64,000 nt of DNA from Lewinellaceae bacterium. Lineage in GTDB: Bacteria > Bacteroidota > Bacteroidia > Chitinophagales > Saprospiraceae. The notes below the pieces were generated by a model, which saw only the letters and a list, made by a program, of their open reading frames with translations, made no database searches and was not told the origin of the DNA. Positions 1-7,540 of the stretch are shown here, in pieces (position 1 is the first letter of the stretch; every line of letters starts with the position of its first letter). The stretch lies in the NCBI GenBank assembly GCA_020636135.1, contig JACJYK010000001.1:1474501-1538500 (forward strand), read 5' to 3'. Made by a program: the position numbers and the translations under genes.

Positions 1-2
1 AG

Positions 3-461
3 ATAGAATCGAAGTCCCTCGGACTGCAGTCTGGAAAAGTCCGGGTAAAAAAAGTGGAGCGTGTGGAAGGAACCGTTCCGCTGCCTGAAGCCGAGCGCGT
101 TGTATCGGCCGGCCGGGGGATGAAAGGCCCTGAAAACTGGGGTATCGTGGAGGACCTTGCCACAGTCCTGCAAGCTACTACAGCTTGCTCACGACCGGTA
201 GCGGACTCCGGTTGGCGTCCTCATCATGAGCATGTGGGGCAAACGGGATTGGCCATCAGGCCCAATTTGTATATAGCTGTTGGTATATCAGGAGCGATTC
301 AGCACCTGGCGGGAGTCAATAACTCCAAAACGATCGTTGTCATCAACAAAGATCCGGAGGCTCCCTTTTTTAAGGCGGCAGATTATGGCGTGGTAGGTGA
401 TCTTTTCGAAGTGGTGCCCAAGCTGACCGCCGCTGTGAAGAAATTCAAAGCAAGTCATTAG
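3..461 (+). CDS. etfA: Electron transfer flavoprotein alpha subunit, C-terminal part (5' end outside window)
   Basis: The reading frame is open from the first bases of the window, so the gene starts upstream and the GTG at 54 is internal. What remains is the FAD-binding domain of EtfA. Visible are the VVSAGRG turn, the ADSGWRPHHEHVGQTG segment and the conserved IAVGISGAIQHLAG stretch, which in this family contact the FAD and its ADP part. The protein ends in the usual VVPKL...A tail. EtfAB accepts electrons from acyl-CoA dehydrogenases in the cytoplasm and passes them to a membrane quinone reductase. A candidate for that partner lies at 48491-50634. The BFN gene downstream is a neighbour I associate with etfA in Bacteroidota. 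Confidence 0.95.
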   Translation: MESKSLGLQSGKVRVKKVERVEGTVPLPEAERVVSAGRGMKGPENWGIVEDLATVLQATTACSRPVADSGWRPHHEHVGQTGLAIRPNLYIAVGISGAIQHLAGVNNSKTIVVINKDPEAPFFKAADYGVVGDLFEVVPKLTAAVKKFKASH

Positions 462-591
462 TTTAGGATCATGCTCTGCTTCAGGTTGTCTAAGGAGGAA
501 AGATTTTTGGATTCATACCAGAAGGTAGAATCCTAAATTAGAATCTATTTCGTTTCTTTGCTGTTTATTGTAAAGCAGTTAATCGGGACTA

Positions 592-1191
592 ATGACGGAT
601 ATGACAAAAATCGAATTGGATATTGTCGCTATTTCGCATAGTGTATCCCAATCCCATAATTACGCGGTAGTTTTAAGCGAGATCAATGGCAATCGACGCC
701 TTCCCATCGTGATCGGGGGCTTTGAAGCACAGGCCATTGCAGTAGCCATGGAACGAATGGCTCCAAATCGTCCGCTCACACATGACCTGTTTAAAAATAC
801 CCTTGAAACATTTGATGTCGGGTTGCAGGAAGTGATCATTTCCAATTTACTGGATGGTATCTTTTATGCCCGGCTGATCTGTGAGCGTAACGGAGAGATC
901 TACGAAATCGATAGCCGTACTTCGGATGCAATTGCTCTGGCTGTACGTTTCAATTGCCCCATTTATACCTACGAATTCATAATGGAATCAGCAGGTGTTG
1001 TTTTGGATGGAGACAAGGAAGAAGGGGAAACTCGGCCGGAACCCAAGATGCGTAAGGATATCAACTCATTCTCACGCTATTCACTGGATGACCTGAATGA
1101 TATGCTGACCGAAGTGCTTGCCGACGAAGATTACGAGAAAGCAGCTAAAATCCGTGATGAAATAAACCGGAGGAAGGTTGAAGGCGATTGA
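592..1191 (+). CDS. Bifunctional nuclease family protein (BFN/DUF151) with C-terminal UVR motif
   Basis: The 199-residue protein has two parts. Residues about 5-135 match the BFN/DUF151 fold, including RLPIVIGGFEAQAIA and SRTSDAIALAVRFNCPIY. Residues about 160-196 form a UvrB/UvrC-type helical hairpin (DLNDMLTEVLADEDYEKAAKIRDEI). BFN-domain proteins have been described as acting on both RNA and DNA, and the UVR motif suggests a protein contact. The substrate here is unknown. The start could be ATG 592 or ATG 601. No clear TAnnTTTG box is present in the 130 nt after etfA, so readthrough from etfA is possible. Confidence 0.85.
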   Translation: MTDMTKIELDIVAISHSVSQSHNYAVVLSEINGNRRLPIVIGGFEAQAIAVAMERMAPNRPLTHDLFKNTLETFDVGLQEVIISNLLDGIFYARLICERNGEIYEIDSRTSDAIALAVRFNCPIYTYEFIMESAGVVLDGDKEEGETRPEPKMRKDINSFSRYSLDDLNDMLTEVLADEDYEKAAKIRDEINRRKVEGD

Positions 1192-1231
1192 TATCGCGTG
1201 ACTTTATCCAAATAATCTGAAATAAGACTTC

Positions 1232-1246
1232 CCGGTTGACAACCGG
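1232..1246. terminator. Short hairpin between convergent genes
   Basis: CCGGTT and AACCGG arms enclose a 3-nt loop in the 131-nt gap between the BFN and threonine aldolase genes. There is no T run on either side, so factor-independent termination is doubtful. The hairpin could still mark the shared 3' end. Confidence 0.3.
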
Positions 1247-1322
1247 AATCTCAACTCAGTTTTGACTGTGATTTTTGCCATTCAGAACTTTCGAACGGGC
1301 TTCATGCATCCGGAATGGCGAC

Positions 1323-2348
1323 TCAGAATGTTTTGAGTACTGCCAAAGTTTCTGCCAACATCTCCTCTGTAAAATCCAAATGCGTCACAAATCGCACGGT
1401 AGCCGGGCCCAGAGCGACCGCTTTAATGCGATGACTTAATAATTTTTGGAGGAATTTATCCGCGTTGTTTTCCTTCAAATGGAATACGATGATGTTGGTA
1501 TGGACAGGTTCCACACGGTCCACGATTTCCATAGTCTCTAATATTTTCCCTAATTGTTTTGCTCTGCGGTGGTCTTCTTTCAAACGCTTCACATGGTGAT
1601 CCAGTGCATAGATCCCGGCGGCAGCCAAATAGCCAGCCTGACGCATGCCGCCACCCATCACCTTGCGGTAACGCCGGGCTTGTTTGATGAAATCCCGGTC
1701 ACCGATCAGTACCGAACCAACCGGCGCCCCCAATCCCTTGGAAAGGCAGACGGAAATGCTGTCAAACAGGTCACCAACCGACTTCGTGGAATCGCCGGTT
1801 TCGGCCAGGACATTAAAAATGCGTGCGCCATCCAGATGGAACTTCATCCCGGCATCCCGGGTTGCACGGGACAGGGCTTCCATTTCGTGGAGGGTGTAAT
1901 ACGACCCACCTGCCTTATTGCATGAATTCTCGATGACCACCAGGGCGGAATGGGGGAGGTAATCCTGATCCGGCCGCACCGCAGGTTTGATCTGATCCGG
2001 ATCCAGTTTGCCATTTTTCCCCGACAACAACTGGATGGCAATTCTTGAATTGTAGGCATATCCCCCTACCTCGTATTGATAAATGTGAGAAGATTGTTCA
2101 CAGATCACCTCATCCAATGCCCTGGTGTGTACCTTGATGGCAATCTGGTTGGTCATGGTGCCGGATGGACAGAAAAGAGCGGCTTCCTTTCCAAAAAGGC
2201 TGGCTGCTTTCGCCTGCAGAGCATTGACCGTAGGGTCCTCACTGAATACATCATCGCCAACTTCGGCATTAAACATAGCCTGAAGCATGCCCGGGGTAGG
2301 TTTGGTAACGGTGTCAGACATCAGGTTTATCCATTCAGCGCCATCCAT
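1323..2348 (-). CDS. ltaE: Low-specificity L-threonine aldolase
   Basis: This 341-residue PLP enzyme of the beta-eliminating lyase/threonine aldolase family cleaves L-threonine or L-allo-threonine to glycine and acetaldehyde in the cytoplasm. Visible landmarks are the N-terminal LMSDTVTKPTP, the FCPSGTMTNQIA cofactor loop, the FHLDGARIFN motif with the PLP-ring aspartate near residue 163, and SVCLSKGLGAPVGS with the Schiff-base lysine near 194. Length is normal for the family. It stands alone, convergent with the BFN gene. The start at 2348 gives the family-typical N-terminus. I saw no exact promoter box directly upstream. Confidence 0.93.
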   Translation of the reverse strand: MDGAEWINLMSDTVTKPTPGMLQAMFNAEVGDDVFSEDPTVNALQAKAASLFGKEAALFCPSGTMTNQIAIKVHTRALDEVICEQSSHIYQYEVGGYAYNSRIAIQLLSGKNGKLDPDQIKPAVRPDQDYLPHSALVVIENSCNKAGGSYYTLHEMEALSRATRDAGMKFHLDGARIFNVLAETGDSTKSVGDLFDSISVCLSKGLGAPVGSVLIGDRDFIKQARRYRKVMGGGMRQAGYLAAAGIYALDHHVKRLKEDHRRAKQLGKILETMEIVDRVEPVHTNIIVFHLKENNADKFLQKLLSHRIKAVALGPATVRFVTHLDFTEEMLAETLAVLKTF

Positions 2349-2400
2349 GATTTATGCATTATTTGATTTCGCACTGAAGGTACAAATGCTGACAGGCAAA

Positions 2401-2421
2401 AAAAGGTGCCAGGCACATTTT
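2401..2421. terminator. Palindrome flanked by A and T tracts, possible bidirectional terminator
   Basis: GTGCC-A-GGCAC at 2406-2416 is preceded by an A run and followed by ATTTT. The A and T tracts can extend the stem past one mismatch. It lies downstream of the minus-strand lipoprotein gene (ends 2501) and upstream of the aldolase start (2348). It could end the first transcript or act as a protein site. Confidence 0.4.
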
Positions 2422-2500
2422 GTTGCCGCCAAGATATTTGGGTGGAAATAAACTGAATGAAAAACCAATGCGGTCAGGCAATGCTTGTCATCCCGAAAGG

Positions 2501-3292
2501 TTAGTACCAGGTCTTACCCTGGGAATTGACAAGATGTAGGCTGATGGCACCCGGATAAGCCTGGTGAAGCTTGTTAACCCAACCACTGATCTCTTCATCG
2601 GAAAGCTCCTCCACGAAAATGAATGCTTTCGAGACTGGCAGGTTTTTGTCGAGTCCCGGCAGGGTAATGGTCGTCCTGTTTTCCATCACGAAATGACCGT
2701 AATTACCACTTTTGATGTTCGCTTCTTTGTTCATCCCTCCGAGTTCCTGGACCAGCAGATCGGCATCCGAGCTGTATTTTGCATTGGAAAAAGCCACGTA
2801 TCCCCAAATCAGATCGTCGGGCACGCGCAACATTTCAGTCCGCTCAATGACGAAACCCAGTGGTTTTTGACATTCAAAGAGGTACCGGTCAGGTGTAACA
2901 GTCAAGGTGCCATCACTGTACAAGTCTGAAGCTACCCGCACTTTAAGGTCATAAGTGCCAGGGGTCAGGACGTCAATGGTAATCAGGGTATCCTGGATCT
3001 TCATCTCTTCGGTACAAGGCTCATCGGCACTCCACTGATTGATATTAAATGATATGGTTCTGCCATTTCGGAACGCGTTGTTGTGGATGATGGCCTTGCA
3101 GTTTTGTTCCTTAAGCGTAGCAACCCGTATCTGGATGGGCTTGTAGGGTGCGTCGAGTTTTTCAACCAGATCAAGGTTAAACTCCGGTTCTACATTGTCG
3201 ACTATGGTGACGTCATCTCTGAACCAGGAACAGCCGGTTGAAAATACCAGAAAGCACAAAACAATGAACCCGATGGGTAAAAGGTGCCTCAT
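2501..3292 (-). CDS. Lipoprotein of unknown function
   Basis: The 263-residue protein starts with a hydrophobic segment ending in a lipobox-like FSTGC, so lipidation at Cys21 is likely. The mature part looks like a soluble beta-rich domain. A middle section resembles a beta-sandwich (TPGTYDLKVRVASDLYSDGTLTV), and the C-terminal third contains mixed helix and strand. I recognise no family motif or catalytic residues. The gene stands between lepA and ltaE on the same strand but is separated from lepA by a low-complexity tract, so co-transcription is uncertain. A role in the periplasm or at the outer membrane is inference from the signal peptide only. Confidence 0.8.
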   Translation of the reverse strand: MRHLLPIGFIVLCFLVFSTGCSWFRDDVTIVDNVEPEFNLDLVEKLDAPYKPIQIRVATLKEQNCKAIIHNNAFRNGRTISFNINQWSADEPCTEEMKIQDTLITIDVLTPGTYDLKVRVASDLYSDGTLTVTPDRYLFECQKPLGFVIERTEMLRVPDDLIWGYVAFSNAKYSSDADLLVQELGGMNKEANIKSGNYGHFVMENRTTITLPGLDKNLPVSKAFIFVEELSDEEISGWVNKLHQAYPGAISLHLVNSQGKTWY

Positions 3293-3419
3293 ATATTTTG
3301 GAAATAATTTGTGTCTAACCCTAAAACGAGTGAAACGAAATGATGCTGCTTCTTAAGCAGGAAATTTTATTGAGTTGATGAATAAATGGGTTACTGAGGT
3401 AGTAATTGGATTAGTTAAT

Positions 3420-3500
3420 GGGAAGAACCAGAATACCATAAAACCATAAAACCACAATACCATAAAACCACAATACCACAAAACCACACAATACCACCTT
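3420..3500. repeat. A/C-rich low-complexity tract, degenerate short repeats
   Basis: The plus strand carries repeated words such as ACCATAAAACC and CCACAATACC and almost no G. The tract fills most of the 222-nt gap between lepA and the lipoprotein gene. Related tracts occur at 7421-7535, 54958-55092 and 58340-58400. Repeat length is not constant, so it is not a CRISPR array. Confidence 0.8.
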
Positions 3501-3514
3501 CAACCGCAAACACG

Positions 3515-5305
3515 TTATTCCAGCTTCAACACATCCAGGAAGGCCTTTTGAGGTACTTCGACGCTACCGATCTGCCGCATCTTTTTCTTTCCTTTCTTCT
3601 GCTTTTCGAGCAACTTGCGCTTCCGGCTGATGTCACCACCGTAGCATTTGGCGGTTACGTCCTTACGCAGTGCGGAGATGGTCTCCCGGGCGATGATCTT
3701 AGCGCCGATGGCAGCCTGAATGGCAATCATGAATTGTTGTCGGGGTAACAGATCTTTCAGCCGGGCACAGATCTTGCGTCCGAATGCGTATGCTTTGTCC
3801 CGGTGAACCAGCGCGGATAGGGCATCAACATTCTCATTATTTAGCTTGATATCCAATTTGACCAGATCCGACTGGCGATAATTAATCGGCGTATAGTCGA
3901 AAGAGGCATAGCCTCGCGAAATGGATTTGAGCCGGTCATAAAAGTCGAACACGATTTCTGCCAGCGGCAATTCAAATGTCAGTTCCACCCGGTCCTGAGT
4001 CAGGTAATGCTGTTTGGTCAGAGTACCTCTTTTTTCCAGGCACAGAGTCATGATCACTCCGATGTATTCTGGTTTCGTGATAATCTGTGCTTCGATATAG
4101 GGCTCCTCCACATAGTCCAAAACACTGGAATCCGGCAGATCATTTGGCGTGTGAATCACAATCTTTTCCCCTCTGGTATTGTACGCGTAATAGGAAACGT
4201 TTGGGATGGTGGTTATGACTTCCTGGTCAAATTCCCGGCTTAATCGTTCCTGCACGATTTCCAGGTGGAGCATGCCCAGGAATCCGCAACGGAATCCAAA
4301 GCCCAGCGCTGCAGATGTCTCCGGTTCAAAGACCAGGGAAGCATCGTTGAGCTGCAGCTTCTCCAAACTGTCCCGAAGATCTTCGTAATCCTCATTTTCA
4401 ATGGGAAATATACCCGCGAAAACCATTGGCTTGACATCTTCAAAACCTTTGATGGCATCTTTACAGGGATTTTCCACTTTGGTGATGGTATCGCCGACTT
4501 TGATCTCACGGGATTCCTTGATCCCCGTAATGATGTAACCTACGTTACCGGCCTCCAGTTCTTCTTTAGGCTCAGGGGTGAATCGCAATACACCCACTTC
4601 ATCCGCCTGGTATTGTTTGCCAGTATTGACAAACCGTACCTGGTCTCCTTTACGTAGTGTCCCATTGAGGATCCTGAAGTAGGCGATGACGCCTCGAAAT
4701 GAATTGAAAACGGAGTCGAAAATCAAGGCTTGCAACGGTGCTTCCGGATTTCCTTTGGGTGCCGGAATGCGTTCGACAATAGCGTTGAGGATTTCCTGTA
4801 CGCCCTGACCGGTTTTTCCACTCGCCAGCAGGATTTCATCTTTACCACAGCCGATCAGTTCGATGATCTGATCCGATACCTCATCGATCATGGCGCTTTC
4901 CATATCTATTTTGTTCAGGATCGGTATGATTTCCAGATCATGTCCGATGGCCAGATAGAGGTTGGATATGGTTTGCGCCTGGATACCTTGCGTTGCATCG
5001 ACCAGTAACAGCGCTCCTTCACATGCTGCTATCGATCTGGATACTTCGTATGAAAAATCCACGTGTCCAGGGGTGTCGATGAGATTCAGCGTATAGGTTT
5101 CTCCATCCGTATGGTTGTAATACAATTGGATGGCATGAGACTTTATAGTGATGCCACGTTCGCGTTCAAGATCCATGTCATCCAATGCCTGAGCCTGCAT
5201 ATCCCGCGTGGAGATGGTCTGGGTCACTTCCAGCAACCGGTCAGATAGGGTGCTTTTGCCGTGATCGATATGCGCGATGACACAAAAATTGCGGATCTTC
5301 TTCAT
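3515..5305 (-). CDS. lepA: Elongation factor 4 (LepA), ribosome-associated GTPase
   Basis: The 596-residue protein has the complete LepA architecture. The G domain carries HIDHGKST (P loop), ERERGITI (switch I), DTPGHVDF and NKID. It is followed by domains II, III and V and by the LepA-specific C-terminal domain, rich in Lys/Arg (SRKRKLLEKQKKGKKKMRQIGSVEVPQKAFLDVLK). LepA acts on elongating or assembling 70S ribosomes. The length matches the family (about 595-600). A perfect Bacteroidota -7 box lies 75 nt upstream of the start, at 5381-5388, and should drive it. Confidence 0.97.
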   Translation of the reverse strand: MKKIRNFCVIAHIDHGKSTLSDRLLEVTQTISTRDMQAQALDDMDLERERGITIKSHAIQLYYNHTDGETYTLNLIDTPGHVDFSYEVSRSIAACEGALLLVDATQGIQAQTISNLYLAIGHDLEIIPILNKIDMESAMIDEVSDQIIELIGCGKDEILLASGKTGQGVQEILNAIVERIPAPKGNPEAPLQALIFDSVFNSFRGVIAYFRILNGTLRKGDQVRFVNTGKQYQADEVGVLRFTPEPKEELEAGNVGYIITGIKESREIKVGDTITKVENPCKDAIKGFEDVKPMVFAGIFPIENEDYEDLRDSLEKLQLNDASLVFEPETSAALGFGFRCGFLGMLHLEIVQERLSREFDQEVITTIPNVSYYAYNTRGEKIVIHTPNDLPDSSVLDYVEEPYIEAQIITKPEYIGVIMTLCLEKRGTLTKQHYLTQDRVELTFELPLAEIVFDFYDRLKSISRGYASFDYTPINYRQSDLVKLDIKLNNENVDALSALVHRDKAYAFGRKICARLKDLLPRQQFMIAIQAAIGAKIIARETISALRKDVTAKCYGGDISRKRKLLEKQKKGKKKMRQIGSVEVPQKAFLDVLKLE

Positions 5306-5380
5306 AGGGTGTAAATATACGCCATAAAAACAATGCCTTATGATGGCTGCGGTTAAATCAACTTTAAGTTAAATTGAGCG

Positions 5381-5388
5381 CAAAAGTA
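5381..5388 (-). promoter_or_regulatory. -7 box TACTTTTG, predicted lepA promoter
   Basis: On the minus strand the sequence reads TACTTTTG, an exact TAnnTTTG match. The predicted leader to the lepA start is about 70 nt. No clear TTTG is found at the -33 spacing. Confidence 0.5.
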
Positions 5389-5440
5389 AGGATTTCGGCA
5401 ATTATGAAGAAGCTTACTTTTACTATCTGAATAACATCAT

Positions 5441-5806
5441 ATGGCACGCAGAAGTATGTATAATTGGTTATTGCCCACAAGTATGCCTGTTCTCGTTTTT
5501 ATTTTTTTGGTCATCCTGGCCCTGGGTTGTGTTTCCGCATTGCCTGCCGTAGACCTGGAACGTGCAACTGCCGGGCGGCAGGTTTACGAACAATACAATT
5601 GTTTGCAGTGCCATGGTTATGATGGAAACGATAAGATGGACTTGAAAAAAGCATTGCATAAAAAAGGCTTGGAAGATCTGAAAGCTTGGATACTGGATCC
5701 CGGAAAGTTTAAGCCGGGCACCGAGATGCCTGCTTACGGAGGTGTTTTGAGTGATCGCGAACTGGAGGATGTGATTCAATACCTGCGCCAACTTGCCGGG
5801 CAGTGA
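5441..5806 (+). CDS. Small membrane-anchored or exported cytochrome c
   Basis: The 121-residue protein has one hydrophobic N-terminal segment (about residues 11-30) and a class I cytochrome c domain. The haem-binding site is CLQCH near residue 53, and a later EMPAYGG supplies the likely axial methionine. An LALGC sequence at the end of the hydrophobic stretch could be a weak lipobox, so it may be either membrane-anchored or lipidated. It would carry electrons in the periplasm. It is monocistronic or paired with the TPR gene 53 nt downstream. The redox partner is not evident here; a second small cytochrome c lies at 16315. Confidence 0.88.
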   Translation: MARRSMYNWLLPTSMPVLVFIFLVILALGCVSALPAVDLERATAGRQVYEQYNCLQCHGYDGNDKMDLKKALHKKGLEDLKAWILDPGKFKPGTEMPAYGGVLSDRELEDVIQYLRQLAGQ

Positions 5807-5847
5807 GTTTATGAATCCCTCGTCTGAAATCTAACCACTAAAAACCC

Positions 5848-5855
5848 TATTTTTG
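5848..5855 (+). promoter_or_regulatory. -7 box TATTTTTG exactly 4 nt before a start codon
   Basis: An exact TAnnTTTG match ends 4 nt before ATG 5860 of the TPR gene, which predicts a leaderless or near-leaderless mRNA. Confidence 0.55.
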
Positions 5856-5859
5856 CTTC

Positions 5860-6483
5860 ATGGCCAAGATCATTAACTATCAACCCAATCAGTGGCCCGG
5901 ACGTAAAGTCGGATTTCGAAAAGCCAATAAAACAAAGGCCGAGCAACAGGAAGCGGAAGGCCAGCTCAATTTATTTCAGGCGACGGACCCCGATGAAGCT
6001 ATTGAGACCCCGCAGGTTTCTAAATTGCGTAAGCTGACATCCCATCGTACGCCTTTTGAAGAAGCGCTTTTTCTGGATGAGATGGGTGACCCCAGAGCCG
6101 AAGCCCGGTATCTTGATGCCATTGCTGCCAACAGTTCCAGTGCAGATGCCATTTGCAATATGGGAATTATATATGCTGGCAAAGGAGAAACGGCCAAAGC
6201 GATCGGTGCTTTCACCAAAGCCTTAAGTCTTCAGCCCAGGCATTTGGAAGCACATTACAATCTGGCTAACGTCTATTTCGATGCAAGTAATTACGATCTG
6301 GCGATCGTCCATTATGAGGTTGCCCTTGAAATTGATCCGGACTTTGGTGATGCCTGGTTTAATTTAACCATTGCATTCCTGGCTACCAAAATGCATAAAA
6401 AAGCCATGGACGCCTATCTACAATACCGGAGATTGGTTCCTGCGGATCAGGAAGATTTACTTAGTGGATATTTGAAACAATAG
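5860..6483 (+). CDS. TPR-repeat protein
   Basis: The 207-residue soluble protein has no signal peptide. A charged N-terminal part (residues 1-60) is followed by about three tetratricopeptide repeats at residues 75-200 (for example AICNMGIIYAGKGETAKAIGAFTKALSLQP and HYNLANVYFDASNYDLAIVHYEVALEIDP). TPRs bind peptides, so the likely role is as a scaffold, but the partner is unknown. The start is well supported by the TATTTTTG box 4 nt upstream. It is convergent with the Ku gene. Confidence 0.85.
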   Translation: MAKIINYQPNQWPGRKVGFRKANKTKAEQQEAEGQLNLFQATDPDEAIETPQVSKLRKLTSHRTPFEEALFLDEMGDPRAEARYLDAIAANSSSADAICNMGIIYAGKGETAKAIGAFTKALSLQPRHLEAHYNLANVYFDASNYDLAIVHYEVALEIDPDFGDAWFNLTIAFLATKMHKKAMDAYLQYRRLVPADQEDLLSGYLKQ

Positions 6484-6517
6484 TACCAATCAAGTTTCAA
6501 GGTATTGCGGACTCCGT

Positions 6518-7366
6518 TCAGGATATCTTGCGGATTTTCTCCTCCTGTTTTTCTTCTTTAGCTTCACCAGTGGCTTTTTTCATTGGTTTCATCTGAGACT
6601 TTGCCTGACTGATACTGGCTTGAAGTGCGGCCATAATATCCACAACCGGAGCATCTTCCTCGACGCGGGCGATGACTTCCTTTCCGGCTATCTTGGCGTC
6701 AATGATTTCCATAAGAGCTTCCCGGTAGCGATCTTTTAATTCCAGATCGGCAAAAGGTTTGGTCATGGTGTCAACCAGTGTATTGGCAAGATTAAGCTGT
6801 GCTTCGTCAATTTTTACATCGCCAATTTGTGGCACCTGATTCATAGACCGTAGTTCCTCCGGATACCGCAATTTATACAGTAACAGGCCGGACTCAAATG
6901 GTGCTATCAGGACCACATTTTCACGATCCCTCAACACCACGCGGCCGATACCCATCTTGTTCGACTTGCGCAATGTTTCCATGAGAAGTCCGTAGGCTTG
7001 CTGGGCAACCTCTCCATCAGGTCCTGCAAAGTAAGGAGCGTCAAAGAGTGTGTGATGAACTTCAGAAGCATCCACAAAGGCTTCGATGTCAATGACTTTT
7101 GTGCTTTTGAGTTTTATTTTGTCAAAGTCTTCGTCCTGCATGATCACAAAATGATCAGGCTCGTATTCATACCCTTTCACGATGTCCTGTGTTTTTACAA
7201 CCTCACCACATTGTTTACATTTCTTATCGTAGCCGATTGCGCCGTTGTCTTCCTTATGCAACTGTTTGAACGAGATGGTAGCAGAAGACTCTAAGGCACT
7301 ATATATGCGGATGGGGATGGTCACCAGGGAGAACCGGATATAACCTTTCCAGATGGCTCGAAGCAT
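6518..7366 (-). CDS. ku: Ku protein, non-homologous end joining
   Basis: The 282-residue bacterial Ku consists of a single Ku core beta-barrel domain (residues about 5-240, beginning MLRAIWKGYIRFSLVTIPIRIYSA in parts) and a short Lys/Glu-rich tail that ends in KIRKIS. A KKCKQCG segment sits near residue 50. Bacterial Ku forms a homodimer that rings DNA ends and recruits LigD. The gene is 174 nt downstream of ligD on the same strand, so both parts of the two-component system are present. The gap between them holds a low-complexity tract and no obvious promoter box. Confidence 0.96.
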   Translation of the reverse strand: MLRAIWKGYIRFSLVTIPIRIYSALESSATISFKQLHKEDNGAIGYDKKCKQCGEVVKTQDIVKGYEYEPDHFVIMQDEDFDKIKLKSTKVIDIEAFVDASEVHHTLFDAPYFAGPDGEVAQQAYGLLMETLRKSNKMGIGRVVLRDRENVVLIAPFESGLLLYKLRYPEELRSMNQVPQIGDVKIDEAQLNLANTLVDTMTKPFADLELKDRYREALMEIIDAKIAGKEVIARVEEDAPVVDIMAALQASISQAKSQMKPMKKATGEAKEEKQEEKIRKIS

Positions 7367-7420
7367 AATATGATATTTTTTGATTATGTATCAATTATTG
7401 TGCCTCTTTGAGTTAATTAT

Positions 7421-7535
7421 GTGTTCAGGTGTTTAAGTGCTTAGGTGTTTACGTATTTCGTGTTCCCGTTTCAAACCCAAACCTTACAACTGATAACCCA
7501 AATCCCAAATCCCCAATCTTAAATCTTAAATTTCT
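7421..7535. repeat. Low-complexity tract: GT-rich half followed by AC-rich half
   Basis: The first half has repeated AGGTGTTT-like words. The second half has repeated CCCAAAT and CTTAAAT words. It fills most of the 174-nt space between ligD and ku. The switch in strand bias in the middle suggests two tracts in opposite orientation. Confidence 0.7.
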
Positions 7536-7540
7536 ACCGC

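Noticed and set aside
1554..1925. 123-codon ORF opposite threonine aldolase
   Set aside because: It is a shadow of a well-conserved enzyme gene on the other strand.
3420..3500. Repeated short A/C words considered as a CRISPR array
   Set aside because: Repeat units vary in length and sequence, there are no unique spacers of constant size, and no cas gene is present.
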